From assembly GCA_951812645.1 (NCBI GenBank), contig CATOSM010000001.1, forward strand, positions 1,797,825-1,861,824: a DNA stretch of 64,000 nt, in the 5' to 3' direction. The translations under genes and the position numbers were made by a program. This document shows, piece after piece, positions 1 to 7,557 of this stretch (position 1 is its first letter; the number at the start of each line of letters is the position of its first letter). The stretch comes from an uncultured Candidatus Nitrosopumilus sp. Lineage in GTDB: Archaea; Thermoproteota; Nitrososphaeria; Nitrososphaerales; Nitrosopumilaceae. The notes under the pieces are model-generated. The model was given only the letters and a program-made list of their open reading frames with translations. It was not told the origin of the DNA and did not search any database.

Positions 1-249
1 CATAAAATCAAATCATATCATCGTGCAGACAGTAAATTTGTTGTAGTATCTGCTGCATCCATTCTTGCTAAAGTTGCTCGAGACAGAACCATTGCAAAAC
101 TAAGAAAAGATCATAATTTGGGCAGTGGATATACCTCCGATTCTGTAACCGTAAAATTTGTTACAAAATATTATAAAAAAAACAAAATAATGCCTAATTT
201 TGTGCGTAAAAGTTGGAAACCTGTTCAAAAAATAATTGATAATAACTAA
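1..249 (+). CDS. rnhB: Ribonuclease HII, C-terminal part (window edge)
   Basis: This is the last 82 residues of RNase HII, which removes RNA from RNA-DNA hybrids and misincorporated ribonucleotides from DNA. The frame is open from base 1 to TAA. It contains the RNase HII hallmark HRADSKF...ASILAKVARD, followed by the GSGYTSD stretch, which the family carries as GSGYPSD. The catalytic acidic residues of the N-terminal half lie outside the window. Its stop overlaps the stop of the converging fibrillarin gene by 4 bp. The identification rests on family motifs and is confident; the start cannot be seen. Confidence 0.93.
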   Translation, partial: HKIKSYHRADSKFVVVSAASILAKVARDRTIAKLRKDHNLGSGYTSDSVTVKFVTKYYKKNKIMPNFVRKSWKPVQKIIDNN

Positions 250-1082
250 TTTTTGAATTTTGCAATTACCATTGCATGATCCTTGTCATAAGGATGAAGA
301 TCTATGGTTTGCAGTACTTGAAATCCTGGCTTTAATTTCTCCACCTCTTCTTCAACAATTCTTTTAGGCGCTTTTGTGACATCTATGCTTCTGGTTTTGA
401 TAACTAGAAAGAAATATCCTCCTTTTTTTAGAAACGTTTCACAATTATCCACTGCAATCTGTGTTTGATCAGGTTGTGCAATATCTACATAGACTACATC
501 TACTTTTCCAAATACTGAAAAGTACTCTTTTGGCTTTCTTGCGTCTTGTAAAATCGGAATGACATTTTTTCTATGTGCTGCAACTCTGTCCAAGAAATCC
601 CTTGCAACTCTACTTGCATGCTCTACACCAAAAACTATTCCATCATGCCCTACAATATCTGAAATATGACTCACTGTAGTTCCAGTTGATGCACCTAAAT
701 ACAAAATTTGACTTTTATTTTCAAAAGGAAAATAATCAAGCTCATTCATTATTGCTGCCGCTAATTTACTTCTAAACGGATCCCATAACCTGAATTCAAT
801 TCCTTTTTTAATAATTAATCTTTCTTTATACACCTGATTTCCCGGAACCATGTTTTCTGTAGCGAGTTTTTGTTGTCCTTCTGACTTTATCCAAAAAAAT
901 GCTTGGCTATCTTCTTCCAAACCTGTTTCTCTTTTTATTTGAATTATTTCCTCCTCGTCTTGGATTGTCTCTATAGCTACCTTCTCTTCTGCGGTCATCC
1001 CCTCGTCTTGGATTACCTCCAAACCCACCTTCTCTTCTAAATGATCGAGGTGGTCTGGTGTCTTTTTCAGCAGGATTTTCAT
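246..1082 (-). CDS. flpA: Fibrillarin-like rRNA/tRNA 2'-O-methyltransferase
   Basis: Catalytic subunit of the archaeal box C/D RNP, which methylates ribose 2'-OH groups of rRNA and tRNA using SAM and a guide RNA. The archaeal fibrillarin core starts near residue 60 (FFWIKSEGQQKLATE), with RLWDPFRSKLAAA at about 98-110, the SAM loop YLGASTGTT at 128-136 and VDVVYVDIAQPDQ near 195. The family is usually about 230 residues; this frame gives 278 because of an acidic N-terminal extension lying inside the 3' end of the upstream Nop5 gene (176 bp overlap). A TTG at 918-920 or an internal ATG at 996-998 could be the real start, so the extension is uncertain. Nop5 is its direct partner, so operon expression is expected. 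Confidence 0.93.
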   Translation of the reverse strand: MKILLKKTPDHLDHLEEKVGLEVIQDEGMTAEEKVAIETIQDEEEIIQIKRETGLEEDSQAFFWIKSEGQQKLATENMVPGNQVYKERLIIKKGIEFRLWDPFRSKLAAAIMNELDYFPFENKSQILYLGASTGTTVSHISDIVGHDGIVFGVEHASRVARDFLDRVAAHRKNVIPILQDARKPKEYFSVFGKVDVVYVDIAQPDQTQIAVDNCETFLKKGGYFFLVIKTRSIDVTKAPKRIVEEEVEKLKPGFQVLQTIDLHPYDKDHAMVIAKFKN

Positions 1083-2184
1083 ATTTCCTGCCTATTTCAT
1101 CAACTCTGACATTAAGCTTTTCAAGTAAAGTTTGGTTTAGTCCCTCTCCGTAAACATCAACTCTTGCAGCGATTACTGCTTTTGCTGCTATTGCACGAGC
1201 AATTTTCCCTCTTTGCCATCTTGGAGCTGCATGCACCATTGCATGTTGGAATAATAATCCGTGTTTTGGCGGCTGAGAGCCTGTTTTCAATGATCTAAAT
1301 AATGCTTTTTCAGCACCTAGAACTTGTATCGTACTAGCTGGAAGCGATGCCATCTTTTTGAGACTTCCTGCTCTTCCAAGAATTCTTGCACCCACTGCTG
1401 TTCCAAGTATTGCTGAAAGATTTGGTGCAATCTCTTGCATTTCTGTTTCAACATGCCCCTCAAGTTTTTTACGTAATTCATGAAAGTCTAAAACCTGCTT
1501 TGCAATTGACTGTACAATTGTCAGATTTACATCTGAAATGTCTCCCCCTCGACTTTTTGATGAAATTAGTGACAGCATTTCAACTTTGGATTCTGGAAAT
1601 CCTGCCTTTTCAAAAATTTCTTTAGTTAACGACTCTCGTTTTCCTGCCATTACTATTTGGGCATATCCGCTAATGCTATCAATCATGTTATCTAATTCTG
1701 GAAAATGTAATCCGTACCATTCCCTAAGTCTTGAACTTAGTCCGTTTGCAATTTTATCAATTTCATCCAATGAATTAATTGCCTGAATAATGTGAAGATC
1801 TGGACTCTCTGATACTTCGGCAACTTTTGAAGATGATAACCCTAAAGCAAATTCCCTTAGTTTTCCAAGTGTATCCTGTGGGCTTGATGCAAAGCCTGAA
1901 TCTACTATTATCTGCGGCCTGTTTGCCTGAATTCTATCTAATTCCGATTCTTCCATTAGGTGGCAATCAATCGAATGTTTTTTTAAAACTGCAAGCAGTG
2001 ATTCATCACTAACAGAAACCCCTCTTTGAATTGATGCTAAATAATCTACCACTTCGTTTAATTTTGATTCCTTGTTTTTTACTAAAAGGTATTCTTTTAC
2101 TGGATTTGAGAATGAGAATGCTTTATCCAATCTTTCATCATTAAAAATTGATATTCCTAACTCTGTCAAAACTACAGAATACAT
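907..2184 (-). CDS. nop5: Nop5/Nop56-like box C/D RNP scaffold protein
   Basis: Scaffold that bridges L7Ae-bound box C/D guide RNA and fibrillarin. The 425 residues show the coiled-coil region in the middle and the Nop domain near 240-330 (ILGTAVGARILGRAG, then GLLFQHAMVHAAPRWQRGK), both typical of Nop5/Nop56. The C-terminus from about residue 375 is an Arg/Gly-rich tail with RRGDDRRREGSYRDNPRRGG-like repeats; this tail is encoded in the part overlapping the fibrillarin frame. ATG start, with a T/A-rich TATA-like stretch just upstream at about 2200-2220 between the divergent pyrD promoter and this gene. The archaeal tail is usually Lys-rich, so an RGG-like tail is notable. Confidence 0.95.
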   Translation of the reverse strand: MYSVVLTELGISIFNDERLDKAFSFSNPVKEYLLVKNKESKLNEVVDYLASIQRGVSVSDESLLAVLKKHSIDCHLMEESELDRIQANRPQIIVDSGFASSPQDTLGKLREFALGLSSSKVAEVSESPDLHIIQAINSLDEIDKIANGLSSRLREWYGLHFPELDNMIDSISGYAQIVMAGKRESLTKEIFEKAGFPESKVEMLSLISSKSRGGDISDVNLTIVQSIAKQVLDFHELRKKLEGHVETEMQEIAPNLSAILGTAVGARILGRAGSLKKMASLPASTIQVLGAEKALFRSLKTGSQPPKHGLLFQHAMVHAAPRWQRGKIARAIAAKAVIAARVDVYGEGLNQTLLEKLNVRVDEIGRKYENPAEKDTRPPRSFRREGGFGGNPRRGDDRRREGSYRDNPRRGGNNSNKKRNRFGRR

Positions 2185-2269
2185 GACTAGTTGATCTCAA
2201 GTCACCTTTAAAAAAGGTACCAGAATCTAGAACCAACTGTTATATTCGAAACTAAGATAATCAATCAAA

Positions 2270-3181
2270 GTGGAACCCAGTATTGCAACTTCCATAGGCA
2301 AAATTCAATTGGACAAGCCTGTCATGTTGGCATCTGGAATTTTAGGCATATCATTAGACGTGTTTAGTAGATTACATAGATCTGGTGCAGGTGCAGTTGT
2401 TACAAAATCCCTTAGCACTGCTCCCTGGGAAGGGTATCCGAATCCGACCATCTTTAGTGTAAAGGGCGGGGGATGGATTAACGCAGTAGGGCTTTCAAAT
2501 CCAGGCGCTGCAAATTTTGCTAAAACGATTGAACCAAATCAAAATGTCCCAATCGTAGTAAGCTTAGTGGGTTCTGTACCTGAAGATTTTGAAACTATGC
2601 TTAAAGAATTTGAAAATTGTAAGGTCAAAGCATACGAATTGAATTTATCCTGTCCACATGTTGCCAAGGTTGGTTTGGAAGTTGGCGATGATCCTGGATT
2701 AGTCAAAGCAATCGTCTCCACTGTCAAAAACACTACAAACGTACCTGTAATCGCCAAAGTCGGCCTTGGAACTAGCAGTTATCTTAATACCGTAAAGACT
2801 GCGATTGATTCAGGCATTGATGCAATTACTGCTATTAACACTGTCCGTGCAATGGCAATAGATGTGAATCTACAACGACCTATTCTTAGTAATAAATTTG
2901 GAGGATTATCTGGTACTCCGATAAAACCAATCGCATTGAGATGTGTTTATGAAATTTCTTCACAACATGATATCCCAATTATCGGATGTGGTGGGATTTC
3001 TACTTGGGAGGATGCAGTCGAGTTTTTCTTGGCAGGTGCTTCTGCCGTTCAACTTGGCAGTGCGATAGGTGATAATTGGGTTGGCGTATTTGATCAAATC
3101 AATCAAGGAATTTTGCAATACATGGAGAAAAAAGGTCATTCTACAATACGGGAGATGGCGGGTCTTGCAAAGAGATCTTAA
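2270..3181 (+). CDS. pyrD: Dihydroorotate dehydrogenase, class 1B catalytic subunit
   Basis: Oxidises dihydroorotate to orotate in pyrimidine synthesis, using FMN and passing electrons to the PyrK subunit. The 303 residues carry the class 1 signature ELNLSCPH, whose Cys is the active-site base of class 1 enzymes, and the FMN phosphate region IIGCGGIS...FFLAGASAVQLGSAIG at the C-terminus. The start is GTG, about 25 bp after the TATA-like sequence TGTTATATT at 2238-2246. The pyrK frame begins inside its last codons, which supports a two-subunit class 1B enzyme. Confidence 0.95.
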   Translation: MEPSIATSIGKIQLDKPVMLASGILGISLDVFSRLHRSGAGAVVTKSLSTAPWEGYPNPTIFSVKGGGWINAVGLSNPGAANFAKTIEPNQNVPIVVSLVGSVPEDFETMLKEFENCKVKAYELNLSCPHVAKVGLEVGDDPGLVKAIVSTVKNTTNVPVIAKVGLGTSSYLNTVKTAIDSGIDAITAINTVRAMAIDVNLQRPILSNKFGGLSGTPIKPIALRCVYEISSQHDIPIIGCGGISTWEDAVEFFLAGASAVQLGSAIGDNWVGVFDQINQGILQYMEKKGHSTIREMAGLAKRS

Positions 3182-3983
3182 TCATCCTACAATTGTTACA
3201 ATTGAAAAAGTAATGGATGAAACACCTACTGTTAGAACCTTGGTTTTCTCTGATGATGTGATGCCTAATGCCCTTCCGGGTCAATTTGCAATGGTTTGGA
3301 TTCCCGGTGTTAATGAATTACCAATGAGTGTAATGATTTCAAAAGAAACTGGAAAAGCTGCATTCACTGTAAGAAAGCACGGGCCATCATCAACTGGTTT
3401 GTTTAATGTCCCAGTTGGCGGACAAATAGGCATTAGAGGTCCATATGGAAATTCATTTGATGTAAAAGAAGGAAAATTATTACTGGTTGGTGGTGGAACT
3501 GGTCTTGTTCCTATGATGCGATTGCTTACTACTGTAAAACCTACAGACGATGTAACTGTACTGATGGGTGCCAAAACAAAGAACGAGGTATTCTTTGAAG
3601 ACCTGGCAAATGATCTATTGAAAAACAATCCTCACCGTGTAATTGTCTCAACCGATGATGGTAGCCATGGTGAAAAAGGATTTGTCACTGATTTAGTTGA
3701 AAAATTAGTTGATGAAACTAGATATGATGGCGTGTATGTCTGCGGTCCTGAAGCTATGATGTACAAAACCGTGCAGTCTGCACACTCTAGAAGCATCTTC
3801 GTTCAAGCTAGTCTTGAGAGAACGATGAAATGTGGAGTTGGAATCTGTGGAAGCTGTTGTGTGGGTGAGGATTTGGCTTGTAGGGATGGAACTGTCTTTG
3901 ATGGGGAGCGTCTGTCTACAAATAAGGAATTTGGCCATTTACACCGAAACAAGGCTGGAATTTTAGAAAATTATCAAGTTTGA
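3165..3983 (+). CDS. pyrK: Dihydroorotate dehydrogenase electron-transfer subunit
   Basis: FAD and [2Fe-2S] protein that takes electrons from PyrD and reduces NAD+. It shows the ferredoxin-reductase fold: FAD-binding LPMSVMIS at the N-terminus, IGIRGPYGNSF, the nucleotide-binding GGGTGLVPMMRL, then the C-terminal cysteine cluster CGVGICGSCC...C for the iron-sulfur centre. I place the start at the TTG at 3165, overlapping the pyrD end by 17 bp, because homology begins right after it; the frame itself is open further upstream to 3069. The overlap suggests translational coupling with pyrD. Confidence 0.92.
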   Translation: MQRDLNHPTIVTIEKVMDETPTVRTLVFSDDVMPNALPGQFAMVWIPGVNELPMSVMISKETGKAAFTVRKHGPSSTGLFNVPVGGQIGIRGPYGNSFDVKEGKLLLVGGGTGLVPMMRLLTTVKPTDDVTVLMGAKTKNEVFFEDLANDLLKNNPHRVIVSTDDGSHGEKGFVTDLVEKLVDETRYDGVYVCGPEAMMYKTVQSAHSRSIFVQASLERTMKCGVGICGSCCVGEDLACRDGTVFDGERLSTNKEFGHLHRNKAGILENYQV

Positions 3984-4019
3984 CTAGCAAGGTTTAAAAT
4001 AAATCAGAAAATTATTTTT

Positions 4020-5753
4020 GTGAAGGATATGGGTACTCCCAAGATAGTCTTAACGGCTGATAGAACTCTGATGTCGCCTTATAGGGGGTTATCCCTTGCA
4101 ACATTTTTCGGATGTGCGCCTGCACTTGACCCTAATCGAGACAAAAGCAGTTTTTGGTACAAAATTCTCAAAAATCAGGTAACTCCAAAAGTTCTATTTG
4201 ATTTCATTTGTAATTGGTCTCCCGATACTGACGGTGTGGCAAAATATGCCCCATATGGATTAAGAAAACTAGAGGCTGGCTTACTGCGTGATGGTTTTAG
4301 TAGAAAAGACGTCGTTGTAGCTCATCCAAACTTTATTGAAAAATTCATTGGTCCTGAGACTGAAGTTGTTGGAACTTATGAGATGGATCCGCTTGGAATG
4401 GGTCCAGTCACCATGACGTTTACTTATGGGAGAAAACAGACATCCTATGATGAATTTTACAACGCTGAACTGCATCGTAGAATCAAAGATGCTAAAGCGA
4501 GAACTGGAAGTAAGGCCAAAGTAATTTCCGGTGCATCTGGAACATGGCAATACAACTATGATCCAGAAAAAATTGAAGAATTTGGAATTTATGCAATTTT
4601 AGAAGGCGAGCTTGGTGGTATTGCCCCCGAGATTGATGGACATGCAGGACGCTTCTTTAACTATCTGATTAATGGTGATTTTGAAAATATGGATCCGTTC
4701 AGAAAAAGGAGTGACTTTAAAGTTAACATTAAAGAGTTTGAAAGAAACGGCAAAAAACTGCACGGAAGATTTGTCAATTTCTGGGATAGGCCAGAATTGG
4801 AAGAGATTCCTGACATTGTCGAGCCAAGCATGCATGGAATGGTAGAGGTAATGCGCGGTTGTGGTAGGGGATGCAAATTCTGCGATGTAACGTTAAGATC
4901 TTTGAGATATTATTCCCCGGAAAAAGTGAAGAAAGAAATTGAAGTCAACATAAAGAAAGGCGGTTCAAAATCTGCATGGATTCACAGTGATGATATTTTC
5001 GTTTATGGCATGGATCCTAGAACCGCAAAAGGCATGGAACCAAACAGAGAAGCTCTGGAAGAATTGTTCACTGCTATAATGTCCACCGGCGTTGAGCATA
5101 CAAATCCAACACACGGTACATTGGCAGGCGCCATTGCAGATGAGAAACTAATTCCTAATCTGTCTAGAATCATGAAAGCAGGTCCTGATAACATGATTGG
5201 CATCCAGGCTGGGTTTGAAACCGGCAGTCTTAGATTGATTGGCAAGTATGCAGATAGAAAACTTGCACCCTATGATCCATCTGAATGGCACTGGGTTGTA
5301 AAAGAGGGTGTAAAGACTCTGAATCAGGATTATTGGATTCCCGCATTCACATTAATCATGGGTCTTGATAACGATGAGACTCCCGAAGATTCTTGGGAAA
5401 CAATTCGGTTACTGAGTGAATTAGAACGCGAACAGCCTGATTCAATGTTCACATCTACTGCATTGACCTTTGTCCCTATTGGACTATTGGAAAAATCTGA
5501 TTTCTTCCATATTGGAAATGAGATGACTCCTGCACAACTGGGTGTCCTTTACAAGACTTGGCAACACAATTTCAAATACGGCATTCAAAAATTCATGACC
5601 AAAACTGGTGCAAAAGGTCCCCAAAGATATTTCTTCAATGCAATTGCCAGATCCCTTGGCGGTGTGCCATTGGGCGCTATGGAGAAATATGCACGTAGAA
5701 AGAGTAAGGAACATGAAAAGGTCATAGAGACTGTAAAGGCCAAATATTGGTAG
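4020..5753 (+). CDS. Radical SAM protein of unknown substrate
   Basis: A 577-residue radical SAM enzyme. The [4Fe-4S]/SAM motif CGRGCKFC (CxxxCxxC) lies near residue 280, preceded by an N-terminal region of about 270 residues of the kind found before the radical SAM core in B12-binding-like archaeal family members. After the cluster motif come SAWIHSDDIFVYG and IGIQAGFETGS, as in the TIM-barrel core. GTG start, with an alternative ATG three codons later. It sits between pyrK and the S30e gene. The family is conserved in archaea, but the reaction is not known to me, so no function is assigned beyond the chemistry. Confidence 0.85.
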   Translation: MKDMGTPKIVLTADRTLMSPYRGLSLATFFGCAPALDPNRDKSSFWYKILKNQVTPKVLFDFICNWSPDTDGVAKYAPYGLRKLEAGLLRDGFSRKDVVVAHPNFIEKFIGPETEVVGTYEMDPLGMGPVTMTFTYGRKQTSYDEFYNAELHRRIKDAKARTGSKAKVISGASGTWQYNYDPEKIEEFGIYAILEGELGGIAPEIDGHAGRFFNYLINGDFENMDPFRKRSDFKVNIKEFERNGKKLHGRFVNFWDRPELEEIPDIVEPSMHGMVEVMRGCGRGCKFCDVTLRSLRYYSPEKVKKEIEVNIKKGGSKSAWIHSDDIFVYGMDPRTAKGMEPNREALEELFTAIMSTGVEHTNPTHGTLAGAIADEKLIPNLSRIMKAGPDNMIGIQAGFETGSLRLIGKYADRKLAPYDPSEWHWVVKEGVKTLNQDYWIPAFTLIMGLDNDETPEDSWETIRLLSELEREQPDSMFTSTALTFVPIGLLEKSDFFHIGNEMTPAQLGVLYKTWQHNFKYGIQKFMTKTGAKGPQRYFFNAIARSLGGVPLGAMEKYARRKSKEHEKVIETVKAKYW

Positions 5754-5793
5754 TCATCCAAATACATAAATTCGCTAATTCTTCATTCTAATC

Positions 5794-5976
5794 ATGGCAA
5801 CACACGGTTCACTTACCAAAGCAGGTAAGGTACGAGGGCAAACCCCCAAAGTTGAAGGCAGAAAGATTGTAGGTACTAGTTCCAGTGTCGGAAATAAGAG
5901 CAATTTTAAGAAGAGATTTGTCTTAGGCAGATTTCCAGGTCAAAACAAACCTGGACAAAGAAGAAAGAGACGATAG
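5794..5976 (+). CDS. rps30e: Small ribosomal subunit protein S30e
   Basis: A 60-residue basic protein matching eukaryotic/archaeal S30e: HGSLTKAGKVRGQTPKVE at the N-terminus followed by a Lys/Arg-rich tail ending KPGQRRKRR. S30e is absent from bacteria and present only in some archaeal lineages, which supports the taxonomic reading. ATG start close behind a short A/T-rich promoter region. Monocistronic by spacing. Confidence 0.95.
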   Translation: MATHGSLTKAGKVRGQTPKVEGRKIVGTSSSVGNKSNFKKRFVLGRFPGQNKPGQRRKRR

Positions 5977-6085
5977 TCACTTTTGGAATATTTTGCTATT
6001 TTACGATCAATCCCTTAAACAGGTTCTGTCAACTTAGCGGGTGTCTGGTCAAACTCTTCTACCTGTCAAAGATCGGGATATGAAA

Positions 6086-6364
6086 CTAATCCTCTAATGG
6101 TTTTTGGATTTTTGTATTATCTAGCCTTTCTTTGGCAAAATCAAAATACTCTTTAATCATTTCAAATCCGAGAGTTTCTGCCCATTTCTTTACTAACTAC
6201 AGCAACTTGACCTGAACCCAAAAAAGGATCTAGCACTAGATCATCAGGCTTGCTTGTATGTTGTAGAATCTTTTTAATGATTTCAGATGGTAGTCTTGTA
6301 GGAGTTTTCTTTTCATTTCTCCAATACTCCCGATTTATTATCCATACATCTTCCATATCTCTCA
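6086..6364 (-). pseudogene. DNA (N6/N4) methyltransferase remnant, C-terminal part
   Basis: C-terminal piece of a small beta-class DNA methyltransferase. It reads DMEDVWIINREYW, then KKTPTRLPSEIIKKIL and the SAM-binding motif LVLDPFLGSGQVAVV (motif I, placed late as in beta-class enzymes). A one-base loss after KEMGR moves the rest (LGFEMIKEYFDFAKERL, to a stop at 6086) into another frame. The 5' end stops exactly at the boundary of the IS at 6365, and the matching upstream half appears beyond the IS at 7237-7400. The gene is therefore both split and frameshifted, and no active enzyme is expected. Confidence 0.8.
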
Positions 6365-7236
6365 ACTCATCCTAAAACCGATCATTTTGTAAATAACTCG
6401 TGATAATCGGGATCCAAGAATGACCCTGCTGATGCATCCTTCATGATTCACAAAGAAATGCCAGGCATTCAATGGAACGGTTCTATCACATCTGCCAAAA
6501 CCTGCAAAAACCGGAAGGCCGGGATGCAATGACAGAAACACAATCAACGGAATTTTGTCTGTCCTAACAACAGGATGCAGGTGGGCAGACATGCCGGACA
6601 GATACGGTTCAAAATCCACCGCACATCTGAGATTCTCAGAGCTGCAGCAAAAGGGAATATGGAAAAGGATTCTGTCAGGACTGATAAAATCCGCACACAG
6701 ACAGGGAAAAATCAGCCTGCAAAAAATTTTAGTTCATTCATCGTCAGTTCCCTCCAAAAAGGGGGCGACGTGATCGGATTTGACGGGTTCAAGAGAGTCA
6801 CGGGCACGAAATTGCACGCTGCGGTAGACGGGACAGGACTGCCGGTATCAATCGTAATGAGCCCTGCAGGCATTCACGACGGTACGAAATTTGCAGACGT
6901 GATGGAACCAGTTTCGGATTTTGCAGACGATTCCATGACGGAACAGATGGTTTCAGCCCATGCAGACAGGGGATACGGTTCAAAGCCAATCCGCAGCTAT
7001 GCAAGATCAAGAGACGTCATCCCGTGCATTCCCTTTGGAAAAAACGGCAGGACGGCAGGTGGTGATGCGGGCAAGGACAGTTACGACAGGACAAGGTTTG
7101 TAGCGGAGCGGTTCCTTGCCCGGCTGAAAAACGGGTTTCACAGAGCAGGAATCAGATGTGAGAGAAACGCGGGAAACTATCCCGGGCTGGTTAGCATCGC
7201 GTCATTTTTGATGTACTGCAGGGTTTTAAGATGAGT
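6365..7236 (+). mobile_element. Mosaic IS5-like element (type A left half, type B right half)
   Basis: The left end ACTCATCCTAAAACC and right end ending TTTTAAGATGAGT are the termini of the two IS types in this window. The transposase reads as type A from the start to the first catalytic Asp region (TTGCRWADMPDRYGSKSTAHLRF), then switches at about 6720-6770 to type B (SVPSKK, then VIGFDGFKRVTGTKL, and YARSRDVIPC to the end). The second catalytic Asp (ADRGYG) and Glu (RFVAERFL) are present, but the first Asp has become His (LVHSS), and a two-base loss near 6475 breaks the N-terminal frame. No matching target duplication is seen. It interrupts a DNA methyltransferase gene. Confidence 0.85.
6575..7234 (+). 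pseudogene. Chimeric IS5-like transposase, broken
   Basis: This is the longest open frame of the mosaic element, with no proper transposase start. From about 6767 onward it encodes a good type B DDE C-terminal half: GFDGFKRVTGTKLHAAVDG, then HADRGYG with the second Asp and RFVAERF with the Glu. Its N-terminal 60 residues are the type A sequence read in the wrong frame; the correct type A frame runs in parallel at 6555-6773. A -1 frameshift at the A5G5 run around 6750-6765 would be needed to join the halves, as in other IS5-group elements. Judged non-functional because the first catalytic Asp codon is changed. Confidence 0.75.
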
Positions 7237-7405
7237 TGCGAATATTCTCGTCATGAATTGCATCATTTCTTTTTTCATAGTATAATTCGCAAGATTTAGC
7301 ATACCTTCGATCACCACTAGATAGAATTGCGGAATGTTCCCCAAATTTTTTCTTTTTTTGCTGTTCTCTTTTTTTAACAGTTTTTCTAGTCCAATTAAAC
7401 AATCA
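7237..7405 (-). pseudogene. DNA methyltransferase remnant, upstream part
   Basis: An open minus-strand segment reading, from about 7400 down, IGLEKLLKKREQQKKKK, FGEHSAILSSGDRRYAKSC and ELYYEKRNDAIHDENIR, ending at the IS right boundary. Joined across the IS to DMEDVWIINREYW it gives a plausible continuous protein, so I infer it is the 5' neighbour of the methyltransferase remnant at 6086-6364. The 5' end of the gene is missing: at about 7405 the sequence runs into CAACTCGTCTCAAAACC, which resembles a decayed IS end. No start codon is assigned. Confidence 0.55.
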
Positions 7406-7525
7406 ACTCGTCTCAAAACCGAATGCAAGACGATTTCATACCGGGGACAAAGCCCGCATCCCGGACAGATCAGGCCGGAATGCACCGCAGCTGGACAAAA
7501 AACAAACGGCCCCTACAGAACCAAC

Positions 7526-7535
7526 GGTTTATTAA
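7526..7535 (+). promoter_or_regulatory. TATA box of the beta-helix protein gene
   Basis: GGTTTATTAA lies about 25 bp before the ATG at 7558, the normal archaeal TATA-to-start spacing for a leaderless or short-leader mRNA. This favours 7558 or the ATG at 7549 over starts further upstream. Confidence 0.5.
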
Positions 7536-7557
7536 CCCCACTGATCACATGTATTCC

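Noticed and set aside
907..1082. Short repeats in nop5/fibrillarin as a CRISPR-like array
   Set aside because: Only two imperfect units, in frame with a repetitive protein tail; no spacer pattern.
7423..7548. Upstream extension of the beta-helix protein
   Set aside because: No signal peptide would be possible with it, and the TATA box at 7526 lies inside it.
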